A DNA stretch of 64,000 nt from Nitrospirales bacterium (GCA_022828225.1 JAJEJG010000013.1:124001-188000); one strand, 5' to 3'. Shown: positions 16,779-26,882, counted from the first letter of the stretch. The notes: a model not told the origin generated them from the letters alone. A program made the numbers and translations.

Positions 16779-18347
16779 TTACGGTCGAGCGGCCCCGGCG
16801 TGGAGCACCCGGGTGATGGCTTGCGGCAGGTAGGCCAAAAGGTCGCCGGCCATCAAGCTGGGATACCCGTACGCCTGGGCCGCGAGGTCGCCCGCCAGGC
16901 CGTGAAGAAAGACGCCGATTTGAGCCGCGTCCCACGGTGAGACCCCTTGCGCCAGCAATCCGGTCAGGATCCCGGTCAGCACGTCTCCGGTGCCCGCGGT
17001 GGCCATGCCGGGGTTTCCGGTCGGTGAAATGGACGTCGCTCCTTGAGGATGGGCCACAATCGTGCGTGCTCCCTTCAGCACCACGACGCTTGAATGGGTA
17101 CGGGCAAAATCCCGGGCGATCCCCAAAAGATTGGCGTTGACGGTTGCCGTGGTCGATTCGCCGAGCAGCCGGGCCATTTCTCCGGGATGAGGCGTCAGGA
17201 TCGGGGAGATCGGGCGTGACCGGAGGAGACTCGTATGGCCTGCCAAGGCGTTCAGCGCGTCGGCATCGATGACCAGTGGCCGGTCGCATTGGTCGATCAG
17301 CATGCGAACCACGTCGGCGGTTTCGGGCTGCGTCGAAAGCCCGGGCCCCATGCCGGTCGCACTGCGCGATTGCAGAAACGTCTGCAACAGGGGCAGCGCT
17401 TCTCGCGACAGCGTCTGCTCTGCGGTTTCCGGCAGCGGTAAAGTCATGACTTCAGGAACGCCCGAGGCGACACTGGCTTGCACCCCAGCCGGCGTGGCCA
17501 CGGTAACGAGCCCGGCTCCTGACCGAAGGGCCGCTTTGGCTGCCAGGGCCGCGGCTCCGCTCTTTCCGGATGAGCCGGCAATGATCCCGGCGTGACCGAA
17601 CGTGCCTTTGTGCGACGAAGCCTGGCGCTTGGGCAGCCACGGTCGAATCGTGGCGGGAGTCAACATCTCGATGGAAAGACGCAGGTCTTCGACGTATTGG
17701 CTCGGAATGCCGATATCGACGCAATGAACGCGGCCGGCGTGATCAATGCCCGCTCCCAGAAAAAGCCCGAGCTTGGGGTTTCCGAACGTGACCGTCAGGT
17801 CGGCTTGCACCGCGGTCCCTAACGTGTCGCCGGTATCCGCATCGATGCCGGAAGGAAGATCCACGGAAACAACAAGCGCCTCCGAGGCATTCATGGCCTG
17901 AATGGTTTCCTGGTACGGGCCGGTGACCGGTGAAGACGTGCCGGTTCCCAGGAGCGCGTCGACCAGCACGTGGCTGTCCCGGACCAACCGGTGCACGCGG
18001 TCCGGCGAGGGGCTGCTCAAGACCTTTGACCGGCCGGCGCCTCTGACGAACCGTTGATACATGAGTTTGGCGTCTCCCTTGAGATCCCTGGCATGCGCAA
18101 GCAGGCAGACCTGAACGGCGATCCGTTTTTGACGCAAGAGTCTGGCGACGACGAACCCGTCCCCGCCGTTGTTGCCTTTCCCGCAGAAGATCGTCACGGT
18201 TTTTCCCTTCAGGGGGCCGAAGGTGTCTTCCATGGCCGACGCCACGCCGGCTCCTGCCCGTTCCATCAGCGTCTTGCCGGGCACGCCGGCCTCGTGGATC
18301 GTGCGACGATCGAGTTCTCGCATCTGGTGGGCGGTGACGATTTTCAT
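16779..18347 (-). CDS. nnr: Bifunctional NAD(P)H-hydrate epimerase / ADP-dependent NAD(P)H-hydrate dehydratase
   Basis: This enzyme repairs hydrated NAD(P)H. The 522 residues combine the YjeF_N epimerase (about 1-215, with FCGKGNNGGDGFVVAR) and the YjeF_C/ribokinase-like dehydratase (about 225-515, with GHAGIIAGSSGKSGAAALA, TPHPGEMARLLG and GTGDVLTGILTGLL). Length matches the fused bacterial form. The minus-strand ATG at 18347 begins MKIVTAHQMRELDRRT, typical for the family. It lies 29 bases after pdxJ. In many genomes acpS stands between pdxJ and nnr; it is absent here. Confidence 0.95.
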   Translation of the reverse strand: MKIVTAHQMRELDRRTIHEAGVPGKTLMERAGAGVASAMEDTFGPLKGKTVTIFCGKGNNGGDGFVVARLLRQKRIAVQVCLLAHARDLKGDAKLMYQRFVRGAGRSKVLSSPSPDRVHRLVRDSHVLVDALLGTGTSSPVTGPYQETIQAMNASEALVVSVDLPSGIDADTGDTLGTAVQADLTVTFGNPKLGLFLGAGIDHAGRVHCVDIGIPSQYVEDLRLSIEMLTPATIRPWLPKRQASSHKGTFGHAGIIAGSSGKSGAAALAAKAALRSGAGLVTVATPAGVQASVASGVPEVMTLPLPETAEQTLSREALPLLQTFLQSRSATGMGPGLSTQPETADVVRMLIDQCDRPLVIDADALNALAGHTSLLRSRPISPILTPHPGEMARLLGESTTATVNANLLGIARDFARTHSSVVVLKGARTIVAHPQGATSISPTGNPGMATAGTGDVLTGILTGLLAQGVSPWDAAQIGVFLHGLAGDLAAQAYGYPSLMAGDLLAYLPQAITRVLHAGAARP

Positions 18348-18376
18348 GACGAACCAAGCACGGATGCGCCGGGCAT

Positions 18377-19105
18377 CTAATCGTGAAGCGATGAGGGGAT
18401 TAAGGCCCGCATTTCCCTGACGGCCCGTTCGAGACCGACCAGGACCGCGCGCGAAATAATGCTGTGCCCGATGTTGAATTCCACAATTTCGGTTATGCCC
18501 GTCAGGTGCTGGATATTGTGATACGTCAACCCGTGACCGGCATTCACCTCCAGTCCCAATTGCCGCGCGAGGCGCGCGCCCTGCCGAAGGGCTTCGACCT
18601 CTTTCCGGATCTCCTGGGGCTGGTGACTGTTGGCATAGGGTCCGGTGTGCAGCTCGACGGCATCGGCGCCCACTTTGTGCGCGGCGCGGATTTGACGACG
18701 GTCCGGGTCGATGAACAGGCTGACCGGTATCTGCGCGTCGTGGAACAGGCGGATGAAGGTGGTGAGCCGTTTCCGGTGGTCCGTCACCGCGAGCCCGCCT
18801 TCGGTGGTCAATTCCTGTCGCCGTTCGGGGACCAGCGTGACTTTATCGGGCCGGACGTGCAACGCAATCTTCGCGGTTGCGTCATCTGCGGCCATTTCCA
18901 AATTTAAAGCGGAAGGGACGATGTCCCGAAGCAGGTTCAGGTCCCGTTCCTGGATGTGCCGGCGATCTTCACGGAGATGCACGACCAGGCCGTCCGCACC
19001 GCCCAGGTCCGCGAGTACCGCTGCGGCAATGGGGTCCGGCTCATGCCCGCCCCGGGCCTGCCTGAGAGTAGCGACGTGGTCGATGTTGACACCGAGTTTG
19101 GCCAT
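18377..19105 (-). CDS. pdxJ: Pyridoxine 5'-phosphate synthase PdxJ
   Basis: PdxJ condenses 1-deoxyxylulose 5-phosphate with 3-amino-2-oxopropyl phosphate to form pyridoxine phosphate in the DXP-dependent vitamin B6 pathway. The 242-residue TIM-barrel protein begins [19 protein letters not shown]. It contains [14 protein letters not shown] and the family [11 protein letters not shown] and [13 protein letters not shown] segments, all conserved. The PLP made here would serve enzymes of the next operon (alaC, thrC). It is the first gene of the minus-strand pdxJ-nnr-tsaE-mutS unit. Confidence 0.97.
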   Translation of the reverse strand: MAKLGVNIDHVATLRQARGGHEPDPIAAAVLADLGGADGLVVHLREDRRHIQERDLNLLRDIVPSALNLEMAADDATAKIALHVRPDKVTLVPERRQELTTEGGLAVTDHRKRLTTFIRLFHDAQIPVSLFIDPDRRQIRAAHKVGADAVELHTGPYANSHQPQEIRKEVEALRQGARLARQLGLEVNAGHGLTYHNIQHLTGITEIVEFNIGHSIISRAVLVGLERAVREMRALIPSSLHD

Positions 19106-19267
19106 GACAACCTATCATATCAGGTGGGAAGCGAGAACCTCCGGCGTTTCATTATGGCAAAACGGGCAAGGGGTCGCAATGAACCATGATCGATGCCCTC
19201 GAAGAAGGCGGGTTCCTGAACGTCTTCCCGAACGTCGAAGAAAAAGCTGAAAAAACAAAGCGTTTCG

Positions 19268-19296
19268 TTGACTGGCCGTTCGACCTCTACTACAAT
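19268..19296 (+). promoter_or_regulatory. Promoter of the alaC-hom-thrC operon
   Basis: TTGACT (19268-19273), a 17-base spacer and TACAAT (19291-19296) form a strong promoter. The start would be near 19303, giving a leader of about 60 bases before the alaC ATG at 19365. The rest of the gap 19106-19364 shows no gene. Confidence 0.7.
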
Positions 19297-19364
19297 AACT
19301 GGTTATCATTATGACGCGTCGTCACGAGTTTTTTCCCTGCACGTAAGCTTTATTCTGCTGACCC

Positions 19365-20549
19365 ATGCAAAATTTCTTTCGCATTCAACGCCTTCCACCT
19401 TACGTCTTCAGCCAGGTCCAGGATCTCAAGATCCAGGCGCGGCAGCGTGGCGAGGATATCATCGACTTCGGGATGGGCAATCCCGATCAGGCGACCCCTC
19501 CCCACATTGTCGAGAAATTGGTCGAAGCGGCGGGGAAAGGGAAAAATCATCGATATTCGGCGTCTCGCGGCATTACGAGGTTACGTCACGCCATCAGTGC
19601 GTGGTACGGCCGGCATTACAACGTGGACATCGATCCCGAGACCGAAGCCATCGTGACGCTGGGCGTCAAAGAGGGACTGTCGCATCTGGTGCTCGCGATG
19701 TTGGGACCAGGCGACGTGGTGCTGACGCCCACGCCGACGTATCCCATTCACATGTACAGCGTGATCATTGCGGGCGGAGAAGTCCGCGGCGTCGATCTGG
19801 GTCCCACCGAAGATTTCTTTGAAAACCTCACGCGTGCCTATCGTCAAAGCCAACCCAGGCCGAAAGCCTTGGTCATGAGTTTCCCCCACAATCCGACCAC
19901 GAGCGTGGTGGATTTGGAGTTTTTCAAAAAGGTGGTGGCGTTTGCGCGCGAACACGATCTTTACGTCATTCACGACCTGGCCTATGCGGACATCGTCTTC
20001 GACGGCTATCGGGCGCCGAGCCTGCTACAGGTGCCGGAAGCGAAAGAAATCGGTGTGGAATTCTACTCGTTATCCAAGAGCTACAATATGCCGGGCTGGC
20101 GGGTCGGATTCTGCGTCGGCAACAGGGAGATCATCGGGGCCTTGACCAAGATCAAGAGCTATTTGGATTACGGGATGTTCCAGCCGATCCAAATTGCCAG
20201 CATCATCGCGCTGAATGGACCGCAGGATTGCGTGTCGTCAATCGTGAAGCAATATGAAAGCCGGCGGAACGCGTTGGTTTCGGGCCTGAATCGAATCGGC
20301 TGGCGGGTCGACTATCCGCGAGCCACGATGTTCGTCTGGGCTCGCATTCCCGCGGCTTACGCGGGAATGGGTTCGCTGGAGTTTTCGAAGTTTCTGCTCC
20401 GTGAAGGGAAGGTGGCGGTATCTCCCGGGATCGGATTCGGAGAAGGCGGGGACGAATACGTGCGATTCGCGTTGGTCGAAAACGAACATCGAACCCATCA
20501 GGCCATTCGTGGCATCAAGACCGCGTTGAAACTGGACACGCAATCATGA
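19365..20549 (+). CDS. alaC: Class I/II PLP-dependent aminotransferase (alanine transaminase AlaC-like)
   Basis: A fold-type I aminotransferase of 394 residues. The PLP-binding lysine is Lys238 in [27 protein letters not shown] and FPHNPTT (Asn and Asp/Tyr contacts to PLP) are also present. This sequence style ([22 protein letters not shown]) matches AlaC-type alanine aminotransferases, which interconvert alanine and pyruvate. Substrate cannot be proven by reading alone; a diaminopimelate or aspartate role is possible. It overlaps hom by four bases (ATGA), so it is translationally coupled to threonine biosynthesis. Confidence 0.88.
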   Translation: MQNFFRIQRLPPYVFSQVQDLKIQARQRGEDIIDFGMGNPDQATPPHIVEKLVEAAGKGKNHRYSASRGITRLRHAISAWYGRHYNVDIDPETEAIVTLGVKEGLSHLVLAMLGPGDVVLTPTPTYPIHMYSVIIAGGEVRGVDLGPTEDFFENLTRAYRQSQPRPKALVMSFPHNPTTSVVDLEFFKKVVAFAREHDLYVIHDLAYADIVFDGYRAPSLLQVPEAKEIGVEFYSLSKSYNMPGWRVGFCVGNREIIGALTKIKSYLDYGMFQPIQIASIIALNGPQDCVSSIVKQYESRRNALVSGLNRIGWRVDYPRATMFVWARIPAAYAGMGSLEFSKFLLREGKVAVSPGIGFGEGGDEYVRFALVENEHRTHQAIRGIKTALKLDTQS

Positions 20550-21862
20550 TCAACGAAATCGGAATAGGCCTGATCGGATTCGGCACCGTCGGGTCCGGGG
20601 CCGCGAAAATTCTTATCAACCAGGCCGAGTTGATCGCGCGACGGGTGGGAGCGCCCCTGCGCTTGAAACGCATCGTGGATCTCGACGTGACCACGGATCG
20701 CGGCTTGACGCTGCCCGAAGGCGTCCTCAGTACGGATCTCAACGGACTCCTGAATGATACGTCCATCCACATCGTGATTGAAACCGTCGGCGGCTATGAT
20801 TTTGCCAAGCGCGTCATGCTTGAAGCCATCGGCAATGGCAAACACGTTGTGACCGCCAATAAGGCCTTGTTGGCGGTGCATGGCGAGGACGTGTTTGCCG
20901 CAGCCCATCGCGCGGGGGTGGACGTGGGCTTCGAGGCCAGCGTAGGGGGAGGGATTCCGATTCTCCGGGCCTTGACCGAAGGCTTGGCGGCCAATCATTG
21001 CTCGTCCCTGGCCGGCATCATGAACGGCACCTCCAACTATATTTTGACCCAGATGAAACGCGAGGGACGGGAATTTCAGGACGCCCTGACGCAGGCGCAA
21101 GCCGCAGGCTACGCGGAGGCGGATCCGACGTTCGACATCGAAGGCGTCGATTCCGCGCACAAGTTGGCCATCATGGTGAGCCTGGCCTATGGAACGCCCG
21201 TCAACGTCAAGGAAATTTATACCGAAGGCATTCAACGTCTGACGGCTCTGGACATTCGCTACGCGTCGGAGTTGGGGATGACCGTGAAATTGCTGGGGGT
21301 GGCGAAATGGGGTGAGGATGGAATCGAAGCGCGCGTGCATCCCACGATGATCGACAATACGGCGCCGTTGGCCCAGGTGCATGGCGTTTATAACGCCATA
21401 CACGTCGTGGGCGACGCCGTGGGGGACGTCATGTTTTACGGGCAAGGAGCCGGGTCGGCGCCCACGGGGAGCGCGGTCGTGAGCGACGTAATCGACATCG
21501 CCCGCAACGTGCGCAGGGATGCCTGCGGTCGCGTGCCGCCGACTTCGTTTCAAATGGACGGGAGGGCGCCGGTCCGGATTCGCCCGATGGAGGAATTGAC
21601 CACCCGCTATTACCTGCGCTGCATGGTGCCGGATCAACCCGGGGTCCTGTCCAGGATTGCGGGCGTCCTCGGGAATCATACTATCAGTATTGCCTCCGTG
21701 TTGCAGCAGGGCCGGCAGGAAGGTCAAACGGTGCCGGTCGTGATCATGACGCATCGCGCGTCGGAACGCTCGGTGCAAACCGCGATCAGGGAAATCAATC
21801 ATCTCCCCTCGCTGGTTTCGGAACCGGTCACGGTGATCAGGGTGGAGGATCAGGAATCATGA
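20546..21862 (+). CDS. hom: Homoserine dehydrogenase with C-terminal ACT domain
   Basis: Reduces aspartate semialdehyde to homoserine with NAD(P)H, the branch point to threonine and methionine. The 438-residue protein has the Rossmann motif [16 protein letters not shown] (residues 8-23), [12 protein letters not shown], the family signature around [16 protein letters not shown] and [14 protein letters not shown], and a C-terminal ACT domain (about 350-435, [21 protein letters not shown]). The ACT domain usually gives threonine feedback inhibition. The gene is the middle of alaC-hom-thrC. Confidence 0.96.
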   Translation: MINEIGIGLIGFGTVGSGAAKILINQAELIARRVGAPLRLKRIVDLDVTTDRGLTLPEGVLSTDLNGLLNDTSIHIVIETVGGYDFAKRVMLEAIGNGKHVVTANKALLAVHGEDVFAAAHRAGVDVGFEASVGGGIPILRALTEGLAANHCSSLAGIMNGTSNYILTQMKREGREFQDALTQAQAAGYAEADPTFDIEGVDSAHKLAIMVSLAYGTPVNVKEIYTEGIQRLTALDIRYASELGMTVKLLGVAKWGEDGIEARVHPTMIDNTAPLAQVHGVYNAIHVVGDAVGDVMFYGQGAGSAPTGSAVVSDVIDIARNVRRDACGRVPPTSFQMDGRAPVRIRPMEELTTRYYLRCMVPDQPGVLSRIAGVLGNHTISIASVLQQGRQEGQTVPVVIMTHRASERSVQTAIREINHLPSLVSEPVTVIRVEDQES

Positions 21863-21911
21863 CGGGTATGGGCCGCGCCACGTGGCGCTCCTCTTTCGGT
21901 GCGAGAACGCG

Positions 21912-22970
21912 ATGATGCCCTGGCGTGGAGTCATAGAAGAGTTCAGGAAATTTCTTCCGGTCACGGCTCAGACGCCGGTGGTCACCCTGAACGAAGGCAA
22001 TACGCCTTTGATTCGAGCCAACCGGCTGGCCAAACGAATCTGCCCGCACGTCGAACTGTATCTCAAAGTCGAAGGGGCCAACCCCACCGGGTCGTTCAAG
22101 GATCGCGGGATGACGTTGGCGGTCTCCAAGGCATTGGAAAAACAGGCTCGCGCGGTGATGTGCGCGTCCACCGGCAATACGTCGGCCGCGGCCGCGGCCT
22201 ATGGCGGGCGGGCGGGACTGCCGGTGTACGTGCTGGTGCCGGCCGGAAAAGTAGCGTTGGGAAAACTGGCCCAGGCCATGGCGCACGGGGCCATCGTGAT
22301 TCAAATTGAAGGCAATTTCGATCAGGCGCTGTCAATCGTCAAGGATCTGTGTGCGAATGAGGAATTCGAACTCGTCAATTCGTTGAACCCCTTTCGTCTG
22401 GAAGGACAAAAAACCGCGGCTTTGGAAGTCTGTGACCAGTTGGGTCGCGCGCCCTCGTACCATTGCCTGCCGGTGGGCAACGCGGGCAACATCTCGGCCT
22501 ATTGGAAAGGGTACAAGGAATACCGGACTGCGGGGCAGATTGCAGAATGTCCGAAAATGCTGGGCTTCCAGGCTCAAGGGGCGGCGCCGATCGTTCGCGG
22601 CCACGTGGTTGAACAACCCCAGACCGTGGCGACGGCCATTCGCATCGGCAACCCCGCGAGTTGGAAACTGGCGGTGCAGGCCGTGGAGGAATCTTCCGGC
22701 GCGATCCGGATGGTGACGGATGAAGAAATTCTTGACGCGTACCAGGCGCTCGCCAAAGAAGAAGGCGTTTTTTGCGAGCCCGCTTCCGCCGCCTCGGTGG
22801 CCGGCTTGACCAAGTGCAGCCAAGCCGGGTTGTTCCCCGAAGGCGCTACGGTCGTCTGCACGTTAACCGGCCACGGACTGAAAGACCCTGATATCGCCGT
22901 GGAAATCTCGCCCAAGACCCTGACGGTCAAAGCCACACGGGAAGACGTTCTTGCGTTGCTCCGGTCGTGA
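21912..22970 (+). CDS. thrC: Threonine synthase
   Basis: Converts O-phosphohomoserine to threonine using PLP. The conserved lysine is Lys63 in NPTGSFKDRGM (counted from ATG 21912), followed by CASTGNTSAAAAAYGGRAGLP and PVGNAGNISAYWKGY, typical of the type found in bacteria and plants. Length is 352 residues from this start. A GTG at 21882 would add ten residues (MALLFRCENA). I prefer ATG 21912 because MMPWRGVIEEFRKFLPV is the usual beginning, but neither start has a strong ribosome-binding site. It follows hom by about 50 bases. Confidence 0.95.
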   Translation: MMPWRGVIEEFRKFLPVTAQTPVVTLNEGNTPLIRANRLAKRICPHVELYLKVEGANPTGSFKDRGMTLAVSKALEKQARAVMCASTGNTSAAAAAYGGRAGLPVYVLVPAGKVALGKLAQAMAHGAIVIQIEGNFDQALSIVKDLCANEEFELVNSLNPFRLEGQKTAALEVCDQLGRAPSYHCLPVGNAGNISAYWKGYKEYRTAGQIAECPKMLGFQAQGAAPIVRGHVVEQPQTVATAIRIGNPASWKLAVQAVEESSGAIRMVTDEEILDAYQALAKEEGVFCEPASAASVAGLTKCSQAGLFPEGATVVCTLTGHGLKDPDIAVEISPKTLTVKATREDVLALLRS

Positions 22971-23069
22971 GCGCAAGGCGACGACTCGCGTTCCCCGCCT
23001 TTCCGGTTACCCTTGCATTTTGAATAGGATAAACTGAAAGGGGTGTAGCGAAGTTTCCTGAATTTGTAG

Positions 23070-23120
23070 GGCGGCATCTTATGCCGCCATGAAGAAAACG
23101 GGATGAGATCCCGCGGCTAC
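23070..23120 (+). repeat. Tandem REP-like hairpins upstream of lysC
   Basis: GGCGGCAT-CTT-ATGCCGCC (23070-23088) is a perfect 8-bp palindrome. It is followed by CGGGAT-GAG-ATCCCG (23099-23113) and CGGCTAC (23114-23120). The same hairpin-plus-GGCTAC module recurs next to the dispersed elements at 48663 and 50795, so this is part of a repeat family. It lies in the lysC leader, 26 bases before the ATG. Confidence 0.6.
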
Positions 23121-23146
23121 AAAAGAAACAGAAAAAGGCGCCACTG

Positions 23147-24388
23147 ATGGCACTGTTAGTCAAAAAGTTCGGCGGGACGTCCGTCGGGACCATTGAACGA
23201 ATCCATCGGATTGCCGAACTGATAGAACAAACCTATCGAGCGGGCAACCAGGTCGTCGTGGTCGTGTCCGCCATGAGCGGGGAGACGGATCGATTGTTGC
23301 GGCTGGCCCATGAAATCACTCCGCAGCCGGATGACCGGGAACTCGACATGTTGTTATCCTGCGGAGAGCGTGTCACCATTGCCCTGCTGGCGATGAAGCT
23401 GCGGAGCCGCGGCATCAATGCGCGTTCGTTTACCGGGCGCCAGGTGGGGATCGTGACCAACAGTTCGCACACGCGGGCCCGGATTGCGAAGGTGACGGCC
23501 GATCCCGTCAAGCAGGCCCTTGATCAAGGGATCCTGCCCATTGTGGCGGGGTTTCAAGGCGTGAATGAACGCTCGGAGGTGACCACGCTCGGACGAGGCG
23601 GCTCGGATCTGACGGCCGTGGCGCTGGCCGCGACGTTGAAGGCGGACCGGTGCGTCATCTTTACCGACGTGGACGGCGTGTATACCACCGATCCCAACGT
23701 GGTGTCCGCGGCCAGGCGGATCCCGAAATTGTCTTATGAGGAAATGCTGGAACTGGCAAGTCTGGGGGCGAAAGTGCTCCAGGCGCGTTCCGTGGAATTT
23801 GCAGCAAAATACGGGGTTCCGGTACAAGTAAAATCGAGTTTTCAGGAAGGAGAAGGCACCCTCGTGACGCATGAAGACGTGGATATGGAACAGGCCATGG
23901 TGTCCGGAGTCACGGGCGACCGGAACCAGGCCAAGATCACCGTGGTGGGCGTTCCGGATCGGCCGGGCATTGCGGCGAACCTGTTCGGCGTCGTGGCGGA
24001 GCGCTCCATTGTGGTGGATATGATTATTCAGAACGTGAGTCATCAGGATGCCTTGACGGATATTTCCTTTACGGTTCCGCGGAGCGATTTGGCGCGTGCG
24101 ATGGACCTGGTCAATCAAACGGCCGCGGAAATCGGCGCAGGAGCCGTGGAAGTCAAGGAGGAAATTGCCAAGGTGTCGTTGGTGGGAGTCGGCATGCGGT
24201 CCCACTCGGGCGTCGCGTCGCGCATGTTCCAAACGCTCGCGCGCGAAAAAGTCAACATCATGATGATCAGCACGTCCGAGATCAAGATTTCCTGTGTCCT
24301 GGATGAACGTGACGTGGATAAGGCCGTCCGGGCCCTTCACGAGGAATTCGGACTGGACAAGGGACCCGACCACTCCGAACCAGCCTGA
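23147..24388 (+). CDS. lysC: Aspartate kinase
   Basis: Phosphorylates aspartate, the first step towards lysine, threonine, methionine and isoleucine precursors. The 413-residue protein has the kinase domain with VKKFGGTSV (5-13), GERVTIALLA, GRGGSDLTAVALAA and FTDVDGVYTTDP, followed by two C-terminal ACT domains (KITVVGVPDRPGIAANLFGVVA and KVSLVGVGMRSHSGVASRMFQTL). This is the monofunctional lysine/threonine-regulated type. It lies 176 bases after thrC, separated by REP-like hairpins, so it may have its own transcript. Confidence 0.96.
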   Translation: MALLVKKFGGTSVGTIERIHRIAELIEQTYRAGNQVVVVVSAMSGETDRLLRLAHEITPQPDDRELDMLLSCGERVTIALLAMKLRSRGINARSFTGRQVGIVTNSSHTRARIAKVTADPVKQALDQGILPIVAGFQGVNERSEVTTLGRGGSDLTAVALAATLKADRCVIFTDVDGVYTTDPNVVSAARRIPKLSYEEMLELASLGAKVLQARSVEFAAKYGVPVQVKSSFQEGEGTLVTHEDVDMEQAMVSGVTGDRNQAKITVVGVPDRPGIAANLFGVVAERSIVVDMIIQNVSHQDALTDISFTVPRSDLARAMDLVNQTAAEIGAGAVEVKEEIAKVSLVGVGMRSHSGVASRMFQTLAREKVNIMMISTSEIKISCVLDERDVDKAVRALHEEFGLDKGPDHSEPA

Positions 24389-24430
24389 CGAGGCCTTGAA
24401 AAAGAAAACGTGATTCGCGTATGTACGTAA

Positions 24431-24443
24431 GGAACCTCTGCTT
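24431..24443 (+). repeat. Solo arm of the 8418-8559 element
   Basis: GGAACCTCTGCTT matches the reverse complement of the right arm of the palindromic element between rpsO and pnp over 13 bases. No second arm is found before cimA. It may be a remnant or a chance match; its position 40 bases before the cimA start is intergenic. Confidence 0.3.
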
Positions 24444-24482
24444 GGTACAGGCGATGGAGAGCCGGCAGGGAACGGAAATCTG

Positions 24483-26084
24483 ATGACGGATCATTTGGAA
24501 ATCTACGATACCACGTTGCGGGACGGCGCCCAGGCCGAAGACGTCAGTTTTTCGGTCGAGGACAAGGTCCGTATTGCGCAGAAACTCGATGAGTTGGGCG
24601 TCCATTTTATCGAAGGCGGCTGGCCCGGCGCCAATCCCCGGGATATCGAGTTTTTTCAGACTATCCGGGCGATTCCGCTGCAACATGCGAAAATCGTGGC
24701 TTTCGGCTCGACCCGAAAGGCCAATCAGGCCGCCGAGGCCGACGCCAATCTCCAAGCGCTTCTGGCTGCGGAAACCAGCGTCATCACGATTTTCGGGAAA
24801 AGCTGGACCTTGCACGTCACGGACGCGTTGGGCACGGCCCTGGAAACCAATCTCGAACTGATCAGGGATTCCGTCGCCTACCTGCGCGCCCATGGCAAGC
24901 AGGTCTTTTATGATGCCGAACATTTCTTCGACGGGTTCAAGGCCGATCCCGCCTATGCGATGCAGACGATACAAGCGGCAGTCGAGGGCGGCGCCGAACG
25001 GATCATTCTCTGTGACACCAACGGCGGCACTATGCCGTGGGAAGTCCAATCCATCTGGGAGCAGGTGAAGCAGGCCTGTCGCGTACCCTTGGGTATGCAC
25101 GCGCACAACGACGCGGAAATGGCCGTGGCGAATACCCTGGTCGCCGTGCAGCAGGGAGCCCGGCAGGTTCAGGGGACCATCAATGGGATCGGCGAGCGAT
25201 GCGGAAACGTCAATCTTTGTTCCGTGTTGGCCAATCTTGAATTGAAGATGCAGACGGAAGTATTGGGCGGTGACCGGATCCGGCAGCTCCGGAACGTGTC
25301 CAATTTCGTTTCGGAAATTGCGAACCTGCTGCCGAACAAGCGGCAACCCTACGTCGGGGATGCGGCGTTCGCCCATAAGGGCGGCGTCCATATCCATGCC
25401 GTCCAGAAAAACGCCCAAACGTATGAACATATTGAGCCGGAATCGGTGGGCAACAGGCAACGCGTGTTGATTTCGGATAATACCGGCCGGAGCGGCGTCG
25501 TCCAGAAAGTGGAAAGTCTGGGATTCAGCCTCTCCAAAGACCATCCGCATCTTCAGGCGTTGTTGGCCCAGCTCAAAAATCTGGAACGGGACGGATACCA
25601 GTACGAAGGCGCCGAAGGATCATTCGAGTTACTCGTGCGGGAAGCGATGGGCACGCATCGTCCCTCGTTTGAACTGTTGGGCTTGCGGGTCATCGTCGAG
25701 AAGCGGCAGGCCGACGAGGTGCCGATTACGGAAGCCACGGTCAAAGTGAAGGTCGATCAGACCGTGGAACAGACCGCTGCGGAAGGCGACGGACCCGTCA
25801 ATGCGCTGGATAACGCCTTACGGAAAGCCTTGGAAAAATTCTACCCCGAACTCCGCGAAGTCCAGTTGTTGGACTACAAAGTGCGGGTGCTGGCGGGCAG
25901 CCACGGGACCGGGTCGAAGGTCCGAGTGCTGATTGAATCCGGCGACCACAAAAGCACGTGGGGCACGGTGGGCGTGTCGGAAAATATTATCGATGCGAGT
26001 TGGCAGGCTCTGGCCGATAGCATCGAGTATAAGCTGCTGAAGAGCGAGCGCGAGGAGACAATAAAGTCGGGAACAGGCTATTGA
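24483..26084 (+). CDS. cimA: (R)-citramalate synthase
   Basis: Condenses pyruvate with acetyl-CoA to (R)-citramalate, giving a threonine-independent route to 2-oxobutyrate and isoleucine. The 533-residue protein is of the CimA/LeuA-like class. The N-terminal barrel starts with YDTTLRDGAQAEDVSFS, with CDTNGGTMPWEV and the metal-binding HAHNDAEMAVANTL motif. A C-terminal regulatory LeuA dimerisation domain (about 400-520) follows. The length and the GQ-type catalytic start fit the long citramalate synthase family rather than isopropylmalate synthase. It sits next to lysC in the aspartate-family block. Confidence 0.93.
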   Translation: MTDHLEIYDTTLRDGAQAEDVSFSVEDKVRIAQKLDELGVHFIEGGWPGANPRDIEFFQTIRAIPLQHAKIVAFGSTRKANQAAEADANLQALLAAETSVITIFGKSWTLHVTDALGTALETNLELIRDSVAYLRAHGKQVFYDAEHFFDGFKADPAYAMQTIQAAVEGGAERIILCDTNGGTMPWEVQSIWEQVKQACRVPLGMHAHNDAEMAVANTLVAVQQGARQVQGTINGIGERCGNVNLCSVLANLELKMQTEVLGGDRIRQLRNVSNFVSEIANLLPNKRQPYVGDAAFAHKGGVHIHAVQKNAQTYEHIEPESVGNRQRVLISDNTGRSGVVQKVESLGFSLSKDHPHLQALLAQLKNLERDGYQYEGAEGSFELLVREAMGTHRPSFELLGLRVIVEKRQADEVPITEATVKVKVDQTVEQTAAEGDGPVNALDNALRKALEKFYPELREVQLLDYKVRVLAGSHGTGSKVRVLIESGDHKSTWGTVGVSENIIDASWQALADSIEYKLLKSEREETIKSGTGY

Positions 26085-26159
26085 CAATCCGGCGCCTGCT
26101 GGATACGTTGCAAAGCTGGAATCTCCTCGCGAAAAAAAGAGTGATCCTCCGGAGCGACC

Positions 26160-26435
26160 ATGCGTAAAGCCGACATTGCCAATCACATCTGTGAACAAGT
26201 AGGCGTTTCCAAAACCGAGGCTATGGATTTGGTGGAGTACGTCCTGCAATGCATGAAGGACGTGCTGCGCAAAGGAGAATCGGTAAAAATTGCGGGATTC
26301 GGAAATTTTATGGTGCGAAGCAAAGGAGAGCGTAAAGGTCGAAACCCTCGAACCGGCGAAGAAATTGCCATCACCCCTCGAAGGGTGGTCACCTTTCGAG
26401 CGAGTCAAATCTTCAAAAGAGATGTGAATTCGTAG
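26160..26435 (+). CDS. ihfA: Integration host factor alpha-like nucleoid protein
   Basis: A 91-residue DNA-bending protein of the HU/IHF family. MRKADIANHICEQVGVSKTEA forms the helical dimer base, VKIAGFGNFMVRSKGERKGRNPRTGEEI contains the beta arm with the intercalating proline, and ITPRRVVTFRASQIFK closes the fold. The N-terminal DIA and RxPxTG features and the adjacent MerR gene resemble the ihfA neighbourhood of many bacteria. Bending proteins of this type assist sigma-54 promoters, which matters for the promoter at 59573. A plain HU role cannot be excluded. Confidence 0.88.
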   Translation: MRKADIANHICEQVGVSKTEAMDLVEYVLQCMKDVLRKGESVKIAGFGNFMVRSKGERKGRNPRTGEEIAITPRRVVTFRASQIFKRDVNS

Positions 26436-26475
26436 GGCCAACCTCGTGCATCGGCCCACGGAGGCCGTCGTACCC

Positions 26476-26847
26476 ATGGCGAGTAAGTTCCCGGATAAGG
26501 CGTTCTACAAGATTGGTGAAGTCAGCACGATCACGAAATTACCGGCTTCCGTGCTTCGCTTTTGGGAATCCGAGTTCAGCTTCCTTCGTCCCAGAAAGAG
26601 TCAGGGGCGGCACCGGGTTTATGACAAACAGACGATCGAAGTCGTTCTGGAAATCAAGCGGATGCTCTATGAAGAAGGCTACACCATCATGGGCCTCAAA
26701 CGGCACTGGCGTCGCCGGCGAGGCCGAGGCCGGGAGGATACGTCGCTTCCGGCGGGACAAGTGCAGCAAATCAGGGAAGAACTCCAGGGAATCCTGGATA
26801 TCTTGAATGTATCGAGTCACCAGAAGACCGGGACCTCCGCTCATTAA
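26476..26847 (+). CDS. MerR family transcriptional regulator
   Basis: A 123-residue protein with an N-terminal MerR-type winged helix (FYKIGEVSTITKLPASVLRFWESEF, RHRVYDKQTIEVVLEIKRMLYEEGYT), a basic patch (RRRRGRGRE) and a short helical tail. No cysteine metal-binding loop is present. Such short MerR proteins next to ihfA are common in Proteobacteria and relatives, and their effector is unknown. I chose ATG 26476 over a GTG at 26446 since GGAGG lies 11 bases upstream and MASKFPDK leads into the conserved domain. Spacing to ihfA is 40 bases, so co-transcription is likely. Confidence 0.9.
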   Translation: MASKFPDKAFYKIGEVSTITKLPASVLRFWESEFSFLRPRKSQGRHRVYDKQTIEVVLEIKRMLYEEGYTIMGLKRHWRRRRGRGREDTSLPAGQVQQIREELQGILDILNVSSHQKTGTSAH

Positions 26848-26882
26848 GCGGTCCGGCTTTTCTGCAGTCAGGGAATCATTGT

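Noticed and set aside
16765-17289. N-terminal extension of tsaE
   Set aside because: Overlaps nnr out of frame and is arginine-rich; TsaE homology begins after ATG 16764.
24282-25550. 422-codon minus-strand frame opposite cimA
   Set aside because: Shadow of a conserved enzyme gene; overlaps the lysC end without any signal of its own.
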